Positions 47,200 to 55,575 of a stretch of 64,000 nucleotides of DNA are shown in pieces. Position 1 is the first letter of the stretch. Every line of letters begins with the position of its first letter. Source of the stretch: Christiangramia oceanisediminis (GTDB lineage: Bacteria > Bacteroidota > Bacteroidia > Flavobacteriales > Flavobacteriaceae); assembly GCF_022570735.2 (NCBI RefSeq), contig NZ_JANCNS010000003.1, positions 744,001-808,000 of the forward strand, read 5' to 3'. The notes under the pieces were generated by a model. That model was not told where the DNA came from and searched no databases. It saw only the letters and a list, made by a program, of their open reading frames with translations. The position numbers and the translations under genes were made by a program.

Positions 47200-47991
47200 A
47201 TGCAGACAGAAAAGGTTGCCGATCATATCATAAACTGGCTAAAGGAATACGCCACCAGGGCGAACATGAACGGATTTGTTGTAGGTGTAAGTGGCGGGAT
47301 CGATTCAGCTGTAACCTCTACTCTTTGCGCTAAAACAGGTATGAACACGCTTTGCCTGGAAATGCCAATTCACCAGGATAAGGGCCAGATCACGCGTGCA
47401 AGAAAACACATCGATGAATTACAACATAACTTCGCCAATGTAAGCAGCCTGGAGGTGAATCTTACACCGGTTTTTGACGAATTCAGGAATGCAATGCCAC
47501 AGCATCGCGAAACGGCTCCACTGGACCTGGCTTTGGCAAATTCCCGTGCCCGGCTTAGAATGACCACTCTTTATTATTTCGCCGGACTTCACAAATACCT
47601 GGTTGCCGGTACCGGCAATAAAGTTGAAGATTTTGGGGTTGGTTTTTATACAAAATATGGAGATGGAGGCGTTGACCTGAGCCCTATTGCAGACCTGGTT
47701 AAAAGCGAGGTTTACGAACTAGGGAAATACCTGAACATCATCGACGAAATCATGGTGGCACCACCTACCGATGGTTTATTTGGCGACAGCCGCAGCGATG
47801 AAGACCAGCTGGGTGCTTCTTACGATGAATTGGAGTGGGCAATGCTAGAAAAAGACGGTGGAAGAACTTCAGGTGATTTTGAAGGAAGGCAGCGTGAAGT
47901 TTTTGATATCTACTCCAGATTGAACAGCGCAAACCAGCATAAAATGCTCCCGATTCCAGTCTGCGAAATACCCGTTCATCTTAAGAAATAG
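47200..47991 (+). CDS. nadE: NAD synthetase, ammonia-dependent
   Basis: Final step of NAD synthesis (deamido-NAD to NAD). 263 residues with the PP-loop VGVSGGIDSAVTS (28-40), ANSRARLRMTTLYYFA, AGTGNKVEDFGVGFYTKYGDGGVDLSPIADL and LFGDSRSDEDQLG, all NadE features. There is no N-terminal nitrilase-type glutaminase domain, so free ammonia is the nitrogen donor. Divergent from gldB, an arrangement often seen in Flavobacteriia. Typical length. Confidence 0.96.
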   Translation: MQTEKVADHIINWLKEYATRANMNGFVVGVSGGIDSAVTSTLCAKTGMNTLCLEMPIHQDKGQITRARKHIDELQHNFANVSSLEVNLTPVFDEFRNAMPQHRETAPLDLALANSRARLRMTTLYYFAGLHKYLVAGTGNKVEDFGVGFYTKYGDGGVDLSPIADLVKSEVYELGKYLNIIDEIMVAPPTDGLFGDSRSDEDQLGASYDELEWAMLEKDGGRTSGDFEGRQREVFDIYSRLNSANQHKMLPIPVCEIPVHLKK

Positions 47992-48105
47992 GCTTCTTAT
48001 CGAATATGTTAACAACTCTTATGGTTTAATTAACCAAAGCATTATTTTAGGTTAACAAAAGCAATCTCAACGAGTTACCCCCGGACTTGTTTTTAACTTA
48101 AAATC

Positions 48106-48744
48106 ATGTATCGAGTACTAATTGCAGACCACCATCCTATAATTTTAGAAGGTGTAAAATGTGTATTACAAAACAACCCGGCATTACAGGTAACAGGAAG
48201 AGTTGGTAGCGGAACACAGCTATTCAACCAGTTGGAGAAGGATGCGCCAGATGTTTTGATCATTGAACTGGATCTCCCCCAAATTAACGGAATCAACGCC
48301 ATACGACGAATCAAGCAGGAATATCCTGATGTAAAAACCCTGATTTTTAGCTCTCATCCTGAAGAAATGTATGCCCTGAGTGCCATCAAAGCCGGTGCTG
48401 CAGGATATATTTCCAAACATGCCGAGAACGACACTTTAGAGAAAGCGATCTACCAGGTTGCAAGGGGCGGAATTTACCTGAATCGCAAGATCACCGAAAA
48501 ATTGAATTCAGGCATTTCGCGAGGTAAGAGTTTGATTACAAAATTCAAGAAGCTTTCTACAAGAGAATCGGAAGTTCTTAATTTGTTATCATCAGGAAAA
48601 CGGAACAAGGATATCGCAGAAGCCCTGGATATCAACGAAAAAACCGTAAGCACCTATAAGACCAGGTTACTTAAAAAGCTCAAGGTAGATAATGTGGCAG
48701 ATCTTATCACGCAGTCAAGACTGCTTCAACTTAATACTACATAA
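48106..48744 (+). CDS. Orphan NarL/LuxR-type response regulator with degenerate receiver
   Basis: 212 residues: receiver domain about 1-120 and a LuxR-type helix-turn-helix about 145-205 (LSTRESEVLNLLSSGKRNKDIAEALDINEKTVSTYKTRLLKKL). Aligned with NarL, the phospho-acceptor Asp is replaced by Glu54 (IIELDLPQING). The acidic pair at the N-terminus reads ADHHP, retaining only Asp8. The conserved Ser (FSS) and Lys104 (YISKH) remain. No histidine kinase gene is adjacent. It likely binds DNA without phosphorylation. Converges on dnaG with an 8-base overlap. Confidence 0.88.
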   Translation: MYRVLIADHHPIILEGVKCVLQNNPALQVTGRVGSGTQLFNQLEKDAPDVLIIELDLPQINGINAIRRIKQEYPDVKTLIFSSHPEEMYALSAIKAGAAGYISKHAENDTLEKAIYQVARGGIYLNRKITEKLNSGISRGKSLITKFKKLSTRESEVLNLLSSGKRNKDIAEALDINEKTVSTYKTRLLKKLKVDNVADLITQSRLLQLNTT

Positions 48745-50695
48745 CGCGACCAAGTCTTTCAGAAAGCAAGGTACGTAGTTTATTGAAGCCTACTACTTCA
48801 TTCTTAATATCGGTTCGTTCGTCCTCGGTTTCGGCGGTGCGTATGCCTTCCAGAAGTTCCTGAAGCTTTCTGTCTATTAAATGACGCCTTAAATTGAGAA
48901 TGGTCTGCGTCACATACTGGTTCACGGCCTGCTCCTTCTTCTTGACCGGTATATCATGGCGATCCCAGCTATGAAGTTCATACTGCTCTTCCTGCATCAG
49001 GATATCTGTGATCTCCTTAGACTGAGAAGGCTCCAGTTCGTTTACCACATTACCAATTTCGAACTCCTCCCCGGTATTGAGCCTGTTGATAAGGACCTGA
49101 TACAATTCCCGGAAATCTTCATTGGAAAAAGCGATCTCATCTTCCTGCAAATCCAAAAATACCTTCTCAAAGACCTTTGATTGCTGAACATCGGGTTCTA
49201 AAATCAACTCGCCCGTATCATCATTTTGTTTGAGCAAAAGATCTTCAAAATCTTCCACTTCGTTTCCATATAGCATCAGGATCTTAATGATGTTTCTTTC
49301 CAGGATGTAGAGCTGATCAACTTTAGGAGTTGTAACTGGTTTTTCCCGGACCACTTCCATTTTTTGTTTGCCCTGCCTGGATGAAGATGGCACCTCTTTA
49401 TTCTGAATTTGAGCCAGCGTTGCGTACAATACCTCGTCTGAAATATCCATGATACGGGAACATTCCTGCAGATAAACTTCCTGCTGGATATTATCGGGGA
49501 TCTTGGCAATACTATTGACCATATCCCTGATCAATCCGGCCTTTTTCACCGGATCGTTCTTGGCCTCATCCATCAACAGCGAAGCCTTGTATTTGATGAA
49601 ATCCTGGGAGTTCTCTTCAAGAAATTCCCTGATCTCCTCTTCCGAATTGGCTCGTGCAAAACTATCTGGATCTTCACCTTCCGGAAACGGACAAACTTTC
49701 ACATTCATCCCCTGCTCCAGGATCAAATCGATACCTCTTAAAGAAGCACGGGTTCCTGCCGCATCCCCGTCAAAAAGAACGGTAATGTTTTTAGTAAGCC
49801 TGTTGATCAGTCTTATCTGTTCGGGAGTCAGGGCAGTTCCAGATGATGAGACCGTGTTCTCGATCCCGCTCTGGAAAAACTGGATCACATCGGTATAACC
49901 TTCAACCAGGTAACAGTTATCTTCTTTAGAGATTGCCTGTTTCGCATGATAAATACCGTAAAGCACCTTGCTTTTATGGTAAATATCGCTTTCAGGAGAA
50001 TTCAGGTATTTCGCGGCTTTCTTGGTGTTGTTGAGTATCCTTCCGCCAAATCCCAGCACACGGCCAGACATGGAATGTATGGGAAACATCACCCTGCCTT
50101 TAAACCGGTCGAACTTTTTATCTTCCTTTACGATGGTCAAGCCGGTCTTTTCGAGGTATTCGAGCTTATAGCCATCATCACGAGCCTTATTGGTAAAGGC
50201 GTCCCATTTATCGGGTGAATAACCCAGATCAAATTTTTTGATCGTTTCAGAAGTAAAGCCACGTTCCTTAAAATAACTAAGGCCAATCGCCTTGCCCTCA
50301 TCTGTTTCAAGCAGGGAATGCTGGAAAAATTTACTGGCATATTCCGAAACCAGGTACATGCTCTCCCGCTCATTGGCCTGCTCCTTCTGTTCGTCACTTT
50401 GCTGGGTCTCCTCGATCTCGATCCCATATTTCTTAGCCAGGTAACGAATGGCTTCCGGATAGGTGAAATGCTCGTGTTCCATTAAAAATGCCACCACATT
50501 ACCACCTTTCCCACTACTGAAATCCTTCCAGATCTGCTTCACCGGTGAGACCATAAAACTGGGAGTTCGCTCATCGGTGAACGGACTCAAGCCTTTGAGG
50601 TTACTTCCCGATCTTTTCAATTGAACAAAATCACCAATAACCTCCTCTACCCGGGCGGTTTCAAAAACAGTATCTATAGTAGATTTAGAGATCAA
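48737..50695 (-). CDS. dnaG: DNA primase DnaG with zinc-less N-terminal domain
   Basis: 652 residues; synthesises RNA primers with DnaB helicase. The start is TTG at 50695, because a stop lies two codons upstream and homologues begin ISKSTID. The N-terminal zinc-ribbon domain keeps its shape (SPFTDERTPSFMVSP ... KDFSSGKGGNVVAFLMEHE) but the four ligands are Ser37, Thr40, Asp58 and Ser61 instead of Cys-His-Cys-Cys. The TOPRIM core is intact (VEGYTDVIQFF, LFDGDAAGTRASLRG). The C-terminal 200 residues form the helicase-binding region. Confidence 0.95.
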   Translation of the reverse strand: MISKSTIDTVFETARVEEVIGDFVQLKRSGSNLKGLSPFTDERTPSFMVSPVKQIWKDFSSGKGGNVVAFLMEHEHFTYPEAIRYLAKKYGIEIEETQQSDEQKEQANERESMYLVSEYASKFFQHSLLETDEGKAIGLSYFKERGFTSETIKKFDLGYSPDKWDAFTNKARDDGYKLEYLEKTGLTIVKEDKKFDRFKGRVMFPIHSMSGRVLGFGGRILNNTKKAAKYLNSPESDIYHKSKVLYGIYHAKQAISKEDNCYLVEGYTDVIQFFQSGIENTVSSSGTALTPEQIRLINRLTKNITVLFDGDAAGTRASLRGIDLILEQGMNVKVCPFPEGEDPDSFARANSEEEIREFLEENSQDFIKYKASLLMDEAKNDPVKKAGLIRDMVNSIAKIPDNIQQEVYLQECSRIMDISDEVLYATLAQIQNKEVPSSSRQGKQKMEVVREKPVTTPKVDQLYILERNIIKILMLYGNEVEDFEDLLLKQNDDTGELILEPDVQQSKVFEKVFLDLQEDEIAFSNEDFRELYQVLINRLNTGEEFEIGNVVNELEPSQSKEITDILMQEEQYELHSWDRHDIPVKKKEQAVNQYVTQTILNLRRHLIDRKLQELLEGIRTAETEDERTDIKNEVVGFNKLRTLLSERLGRVM

Positions 50696-50721
50696 AGATC
50701 AGGAATTTTGGGATCAGGTTT

Positions 50722-50729
50722 CAAAAATA
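50722..50729 (-). promoter_or_regulatory. -7 element of the dnaG promoter
   Basis: TATTTTTG on the - strand, matching TAnnTTTG, about 27 bases before the TTG start. No strong -33 box. Confidence 0.4.
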
Positions 50730-50753
50730 AAGTTTTAAAACCAACTATTAAAT

Positions 50754-50785
50754 TAAAAAAGGCTTCCTTTCGAAAACCTTTTTTA
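50754..50785 (-). terminator. Possible terminator of the DUF5694 gene
   Basis: AAAAAAGG (left arm) and CCTTTTTT (right arm) around a 14-base loop, with a T-run on the - strand. The stem is A/T-rich and short, so confidence is limited. Confidence 0.45.
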
Positions 50786-50807
50786 GTCATTAAAAATGAA
50801 GCTATAA

Positions 50808-51641
50808 CTAATCCAAAATTTCGTTCAATTCAATGACCTTCCAGCCCCTGGTATATGAAAGTAACTGATCGAATATCGCAGCATGGCCCGCTCCTACCAG
50901 TATCATTATCTTATCATCTGAGTCTTCGGTTAATTTTTGAATTATGGACCACATATAAATGTTACGTCGATACCATTCAGAAGCAAGGTAAGCACCTACA
51001 AATTCGTCAACTTTCCCTACTTCGGTAGCAATTCCTGTATAGAAAGAAATATTTGCCTCCCGGCTCTCCCTGGTGTTTAAATTCAATAGAATCCTTTTTA
51101 ATGACCAGCCACTACTTATTTGCGAATTAAACTCTTCTTCATATTTTTCAATTTCGCTTTCAATCTGCTTTTTTAATCCTAACTGCTCATTTTTATCAAT
51201 CGTAGCCATTAAACTATCATAAGGAAAGTTGGTTCCCCTGTAATCCATCGGGTATACTTTAGGATGATCCAGTTTTTTCGCAGTCCTGAAGGCTAATTGA
51301 AAAATTTCGTTTTTCCGGTAGAAATCGGTTTTAGAAGTATCATTACTGAAACTTTCAACCGAGTACAAATCATAAATCGAATCTAATCCCCTGGTCCTGG
51401 CATAATTCCATTCCACAAAGATCTTATCTGGTCCAAATTCATTAATTGCTGAGGATATTTGATCCAAATCTTCCTGAGATCCCCGGGAAAGGACATCAAA
51501 AGATTCGGTTCGAGCAACATCCAGGCCTGGATTATGAAAGTGGAAGGTCCCGACTAACAGAACCTCTTTTTCCTGGGCCTGCATTGAAGCCATACAAATA
51601 AAGAAAAACGAAATAGGAGCAATTAAAATTCTCTTTATCAT
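50808..51641 (-). CDS. DUF5694 protein, TraB/PrgY-like, exported
   Basis: 277 residues with a signal peptide (ILIAPISFFFICMASMQAQ). The body starts VLLVGTFHFHNPG and ends with MILVGAGHAAIFDQLLSY, the two conserved histidine motifs of the TraB/PrgY-like fold, and contains IFVEWNYARTR and YPMDYRGTNFPYDSL. DUF5694 is a Bacteroidota-rich family; activity unproven, possibly a metalloprotease-like or pheromone-shutdown-like fold. It is 13 bases after the outer-membrane barrel gene, so probably in the ECF-linked operon. Confidence 0.82.
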   Translation of the reverse strand: MIKRILIAPISFFFICMASMQAQEKEVLLVGTFHFHNPGLDVARTESFDVLSRGSQEDLDQISSAINEFGPDKIFVEWNYARTRGLDSIYDLYSVESFSNDTSKTDFYRKNEIFQLAFRTAKKLDHPKVYPMDYRGTNFPYDSLMATIDKNEQLGLKKQIESEIEKYEEEFNSQISSGWSLKRILLNLNTRESREANISFYTGIATEVGKVDEFVGAYLASEWYRRNIYMWSIIQKLTEDSDDKIMILVGAGHAAIFDQLLSYTRGWKVIELNEILD

Positions 51642-51654
51642 ACCGCTTTGTTAT

Positions 51655-52686
51655 TTAATCAACGTCGAACCTAAGTCCCACTGAAAAATTATGTAAATCG
51701 GAATTTGGGTCGGCGAATATTGGCTGCAGATCATATTTAGCGTAGAGCGTAGCCCAGCCCCAGCCCATGTAACCACTAAGACCGTAGACGAAATCATTAG
51801 TGTTATAATCGCCTTTTAGCTTGTCCTTTTGTTTGTCGCCATCGATCTCGTATTTCAGTTTCTGGCGCTCCCCAATCATCACCCCGGCATATCCACCAAG
51901 ACCTATCTTGAATTTTCCTTCGGTAGAATAGCGCACGTAATTCTTGCTCTCTCTTTTTGAGGAAGGACCGAATTCAAAGTGAACAGGAGCTACCAGTTTA
52001 TCCATTCTGAATTTGGATTTATCCAGATCATACTCGAATTCCTGAAGGAAAGTCTCGTCTCCATCCTCAACATAATACCGGTTATCTGTTGGCTTCAGAC
52101 CGTCGAACATGAAGGAAAATCCGTATTTCAACCTCAACCAGTTGGAATTATCAAAAACACGGGTTTTCCAGGCCCACCCGATTTCGAAGAACCGGCTTCC
52201 GGCAAGCTTGAAGTCGGAATCATTAATAGACTGCCCGTCACCCAGAGCATTGTTAAAACCTGCTGCGATCACCAGGTCGCTGGTTGTTCGTTTATCATAT
52301 TTTCGTTCGCGCTCTTCATTGACACGAACAGTAATCACCTTGCCATTTTCTGCTATTGCAATATAGCCGGTATCATCGTTATTCCGCTCTTCGAATTCGT
52401 ATTCATTTTCCATGATGGTGATACGATTTTCGATGTTCAGGGCATGCAGTTCTGCCGCTTCTTTTTTCAGTTTTTCGGCTTCTTCTACCGTGATCTCCTC
52501 GTCTTCCAGCCTTTTATTGATCGCTTCGACCTTTTCACGAAGTTTTTCCTTTTCTTCCTTGATAATCTCCTGTCTCTTGTTTTCCAGGATCTGTTCTTTT
52601 GTTTGCTCCTTCTCTTCCTGCGCGTAGATGATTTGAGTTGAGCAGGTCAATGCTAAAAATACCAGTTGAAAAAATAATAGTCTCAT
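51655..52686 (-). CDS. Outer-membrane beta-barrel protein with N-terminal coiled coil
   Basis: 343 residues: signal peptide (LLFFQLVFLALTCSTQIIYAQ), a highly charged coiled coil at about 25-85 (QILENKRQEIIKEEKEKLREKVEAINKRLEDEE), then a PorT-like beta-barrel ending SVGLRFDVD with the terminal aromatic/hydrophobic pattern. The coiled coil could cross the periplasm or contact peptidoglycan. It follows the anti-sigma gene after 100 bases that contain no terminator I can recognise, and precedes the DUF5694 gene by 13. Function unknown. Confidence 0.78.
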   Translation of the reverse strand: MRLLFFQLVFLALTCSTQIIYAQEEKEQTKEQILENKRQEIIKEEKEKLREKVEAINKRLEDEEITVEEAEKLKKEAAELHALNIENRITIMENEYEFEERNNDDTGYIAIAENGKVITVRVNEERERKYDKRTTSDLVIAAGFNNALGDGQSINDSDFKLAGSRFFEIGWAWKTRVFDNSNWLRLKYGFSFMFDGLKPTDNRYYVEDGDETFLQEFEYDLDKSKFRMDKLVAPVHFEFGPSSKRESKNYVRYSTEGKFKIGLGGYAGVMIGERQKLKYEIDGDKQKDKLKGDYNTNDFVYGLSGYMGWGWATLYAKYDLQPIFADPNSDLHNFSVGLRFDVD

Positions 52687-52786
52687 GATTTTAGTGTTTA
52701 ATTTTTGTTCGATTCAGGCAAAAGCCATCCTCTTCACATTTGATTGATGAATAACCCTTTTCGGGATGATTTATAGTTAAATTGAA

Positions 52787-53560
52787 TTAATCGTTTCTAG
52801 TCGCGATCGCTGATTTAGCCTTCTGGAACTCATCTTTTAAGAAATCGAAAACTTCCATTCTAAAGGATTGGTCCAGATCATATTCCACTTCGTTCAGCAG
52901 CATTTGGGCCGCCACTCTTGCCTCTATATTTTGCCTTTCTGCCCTGATATCGCGGGTAGCTTCAGCCAGCAGGGCATCAACTTCTGAAACGACCTTAGAA
53001 GTTCCTGCAACTGCTTCCTGTTTCGGGGTTTGAGGAAAAAAATTCCTTTCCTCCAGCTGAATTTTGTTATCTGCTACCTGTTCCAGTACAGCAGGTTCTA
53101 TATAACCAGGCTCAAGCTTAACTCTATTATTAGGTTCTGTTAAGGCAAGCCTGGAAGTTTTATTTTTATCCTGAATTCCCGCTTTCGGAGGCTCGTTTTC
53201 GTTGCTTTCAGAAGCAATTTTGTCCTTTTCAACCCCTGTGGCCGGCTCATTTGTTTCAGTAGCCAAACGGGTCTCAGGTTCGATCCTATTGCTGTTAACA
53301 GACTCATCTTCTGCATTTACCGGCGTTTCAACAACCGGAATATTTTCCTGCTGGTTCTCGATAAAAAGCAAACTTGCCACCAGTAAAACAACTACCGCTG
53401 CGGCGGAAGAGATCCACCACCTGGTTACAGGCTTCTTTTCAGCCTTATCAAGCCTGGAGCTTAGCTCCTCCCAGCTCTTTTCAGACGGAGCGATCTCTCT
53501 TTTTTCGAGCTGCTCCCTGATATGTTCTTCAAATTTAATTGGTGCCATAACCTGTTTCAT
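52787..53560 (-). CDS. Putative anti-sigma factor, single membrane helix
   Basis: 257 residues: cytoplasmic N-terminal segment of about 47 residues (FEEHIREQLEKREIAPSEKSWEELSSRLD), one membrane helix at about 48-67 (WWISSAAAVVVLLVASLLFI), and a charged extracytoplasmic region rich in Glu, Asn and Pro. This matches the topology of Bacteroidota anti-sigma proteins without a classical zinc motif. It overlaps the ECF sigma gene by 26 bases (or 14 if the second Met at 53548 is used), which supports the pairing. Confidence 0.8.
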   Translation of the reverse strand: MKQVMAPIKFEEHIREQLEKREIAPSEKSWEELSSRLDKAEKKPVTRWWISSAAAVVVLLVASLLFIENQQENIPVVETPVNAEDESVNSNRIEPETRLATETNEPATGVEKDKIASESNENEPPKAGIQDKNKTSRLALTEPNNRVKLEPGYIEPAVLEQVADNKIQLEERNFFPQTPKQEAVAGTSKVVSEVDALLAEATRDIRAERQNIEARVAAQMLLNEVEYDLDQSFRMEVFDFLKDEFQKAKSAIATRND

Positions 53561-54101
53561 TTAATTCACTCATTCGCTCCTGAAGCATTTTCCTTGCCTT
53601 GAAAAGCTGGGATTTAGAGGTACCTTCAGAAATATCAAGCATTTTTGCAATTTCAGAATGCTTATAACCTTCAACCGCGTATAACACAAAAACGGCTCGG
53701 TAACCTTCGGGAAGCGCATCGATCAATTTCTGTATTTCGGCTACTTCCATTTCAGAATTGATATTATTGAACAATTCTTTGTTCTCATACCCCAGATCTT
53801 CCTGAAATTCCAGTTTTTTATACTGTCTCAAAAACGAAATGGATTCCCTGATCATGATACGCCTTACCCAACCTTCAAAACTTCCTTCATTCCTATAATC
53901 TTTCAAATGTTTGAAGACCTTAAAGAAACCATTCAGCATCACCTCCTCGGCATGATGAATGTCCTTGATATACTGCCTGCAAACACTTAACATTTTAGGC
54001 GAATGCAATTCATACAGCTTTTGCTGGGCATCCCGTTTTCCGGCGGCTGCCCTTTTGATCAAAGAAGTTTCGTTCTTAAAAAGCTGTATTACTTTTACCA
54101 T
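53535..54101 (-). CDS. ECF-type RNA polymerase sigma factor
   Basis: 188 residues from the ATG at 54101 (an in-frame TTG lies two codons upstream). Sigma-2 region: AQQKLYELHSPKMLSVCRQYIKDIHHAEEVMLNGFFKVFKHL and FEGWVRRIMIRESISFLRQ. Sigma-4 region: IDALPEGYRAVFVLYAVEGYKHSEIAKMLDISEGTSKSQLFKARKML. No sigma-3 domain, so extracytoplasmic-function type. It is first in a sigma / anti-sigma / barrel / DUF5694 run and preceded by an ECF-like promoter, suggesting autoregulation. Confidence 0.94.
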   Translation of the reverse strand: MVKVIQLFKNETSLIKRAAAGKRDAQQKLYELHSPKMLSVCRQYIKDIHHAEEVMLNGFFKVFKHLKDYRNEGSFEGWVRRIMIRESISFLRQYKKLEFQEDLGYENKELFNNINSEMEVAEIQKLIDALPEGYRAVFVLYAVEGYKHSEIAKMLDISEGTSKSQLFKARKMLQERMSELNETGYGTN

Positions 54102-54124
54102 TCTCAAAAGACTCTCTATTTACA

Positions 54125-54152
54125 TAGACGAATGAAAGTTACAAAAGGTTGC
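54125..54152 (-). promoter_or_regulatory. ECF-type promoter upstream of the sigma gene
   Basis: On the - strand GCAACC (54147-54152) and CGTCTA (54125-54130) are separated by 16 bases, the AAC / CGTC geometry of ECF promoters. It is not a TAnnTTTG site. The -10 element ends 24 bases before the sigma ATG. Confidence 0.6.
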
Positions 54153-54207
54153 CTCAGGTTTTAAAATTTTTATTTTTTATTGATTTAGGTAGGCATATCA
54201 TAACTTG

Positions 54208-54215
54208 TATCTTTG
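54208..54215 (+). promoter_or_regulatory. -7 element of the rluF promoter
   Basis: TATCTTTG, exact TAnnTTTG match, 16 bases before the rluF ATG; TTTA lies 20 bases upstream as a partial -33. Confidence 0.5.
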
Positions 54216-54231
54216 CTAAAGAACGTTCGAT

Positions 54232-55032
54232 ATGGCAAAGGAAGTCAGGATTAACAAGTATTTGAGTCAGTTAGGATATTGCTCCCGCAGGGAAGCCGAT
54301 AAATTAATAGACCAGGGCAGGATCACCATCAATGGCAAGGTTCCGGAGATGGGCACCAAGGTATTGGAGGGAGATGATGTGCAGGTAGACGGTAAATCGG
54401 TTTCAAAGACCGAACTTAAAGAACCCAATGTTTACCTGGCCTTCAACAAACCTGTGGGGATCGTTTGTACGACAGACACCAGGGTAGAAAAGAACAATAT
54501 CATTGATTATATCAATTATCCTAAAAGGATCTTCCCCATTGGCCGATTGGACAAACCCAGTGAAGGCCTTATTTTCCTTACCAATGACGGAGATATCGTA
54601 AACAAGATATTGAGGGCAAGGAATAATCATGAAAAGGAATATATCGTTTCGGTCAATAAACCTATTACTTCTGATTTTATAAGAAAAATGAGTAACGGCG
54701 TGCCGATCCTTGATACGGTAACCCGGAAATGCGAGGTAGAAAAACTGGGGAAACACACCTTCAGGATTGTTCTTACCCAGGGATTGAACAGGCAAATTCG
54801 AAGAATGTGTGAATTTTTAGGCTACGACGTAACTTCCCTGAAGCGAATACGAATCATGAATGTAGGGCTCGACATTCCTGTAGGCAAGTGGCGCGATCTT
54901 ACCAAAGAAGAACTGAGTGAATTAAATGCATTATTAGAAGACAGCACCAAGACCGAAGAGGCTTCCATTGAGTCGGTTAACCGGAAACCGCCAACTGAAA
55001 AGCGCAGAAGGCCACGAAGGAACAAATCTTAA
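54232..55032 (+). CDS. rluF: 23S rRNA pseudouridine(2604) synthase RluF
   Basis: 266 residues: S4 RNA-binding domain about 6-52 ([30 protein letters not shown]), then the RsuA/RluB-type catalytic domain with the nucleophilic Asp107 in [20 protein letters not shown]. Segments such as [27 protein letters not shown] and [18 protein letters not shown] follow E. coli RluF closely, favouring RluF over RluB/E. A basic C-terminal tail ([10 protein letters not shown]) follows. Monocistronic by spacing. Confidence 0.92.
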   Translation: MAKEVRINKYLSQLGYCSRREADKLIDQGRITINGKVPEMGTKVLEGDDVQVDGKSVSKTELKEPNVYLAFNKPVGIVCTTDTRVEKNNIIDYINYPKRIFPIGRLDKPSEGLIFLTNDGDIVNKILRARNNHEKEYIVSVNKPITSDFIRKMSNGVPILDTVTRKCEVEKLGKHTFRIVLTQGLNRQIRRMCEFLGYDVTSLKRIRIMNVGLDIPVGKWRDLTKEELSELNALLEDSTKTEEASIESVNRKPPTEKRRRPRRNKS

Positions 55033-55116
55033 CACATAATTAGTGAGAGAACCATCTTATTTGTACCTTCTTCTTATTATTTTTAATACGTTTTAAATCT
55101 AAAATTATTTTATAAG

Positions 55117-55539
55117 ATGAAAATACAACCCTTCCACCTGGCCATACCTGTTTCAGATCTCGAAAAATGTAGAAAATTCTATAAGGAAACCCTGGGTTGC
55201 GGGGAAGGAAGAAGCAGTGATCACTGGGTGGATTTCAATTTCTTTGGTCACCAGCTTGTAATCCATTACCAGGATCCTGCAGAGACAAAGGCTTCCACTT
55301 CCAACCCTGTAGACGGTAAGGAAGTGCCTGTTCCGCATTTTGGAGTGGTTTTGCAATGGGATGTATTCCACGAATTTGCTAACTTACTAAAGGCTAAAAA
55401 TATTGATTTCATCATCGAACCTTATATTCGATTTGAAGGAAAACCGGGAGAACAGGCAACGATGTTTTTTAAAGACCCATGCGGAAATGCACTGGAATTC
55501 AAAGCTTTTAAAGATATGAACCAGCTTTTTGCAAAATAA
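55117..55539 (+). CDS. VOC family protein (glyoxalase-like)
   Basis: 140 residues, single vicinal-oxygen-chelate domain. Strand motifs [39 protein letters not shown] and [15 protein letters not shown] give the metal-binding pattern with His, His and Glu. No signal peptide. Reaction unknown; members include glyoxalase I, dioxygenases and resistance proteins. It sits alone between rluF and the permease gene. Confidence 0.9.
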   Translation: MKIQPFHLAIPVSDLEKCRKFYKETLGCGEGRSSDHWVDFNFFGHQLVIHYQDPAETKASTSNPVDGKEVPVPHFGVVLQWDVFHEFANLLKAKNIDFIIEPYIRFEGKPGEQATMFFKDPCGNALEFKAFKDMNQLFAK

Positions 55540-55575
55540 TAGTCGTTTCGTTTACTCCCTAACCAACCAATTTAA

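Noticed and set aside
48010-48040. Imperfect palindrome TGGTTTAATTAACCA upstream of the LuxR-type gene
   Set aside because: A/T-rich and imperfect; could be an operator but not distinguishable from chance here.
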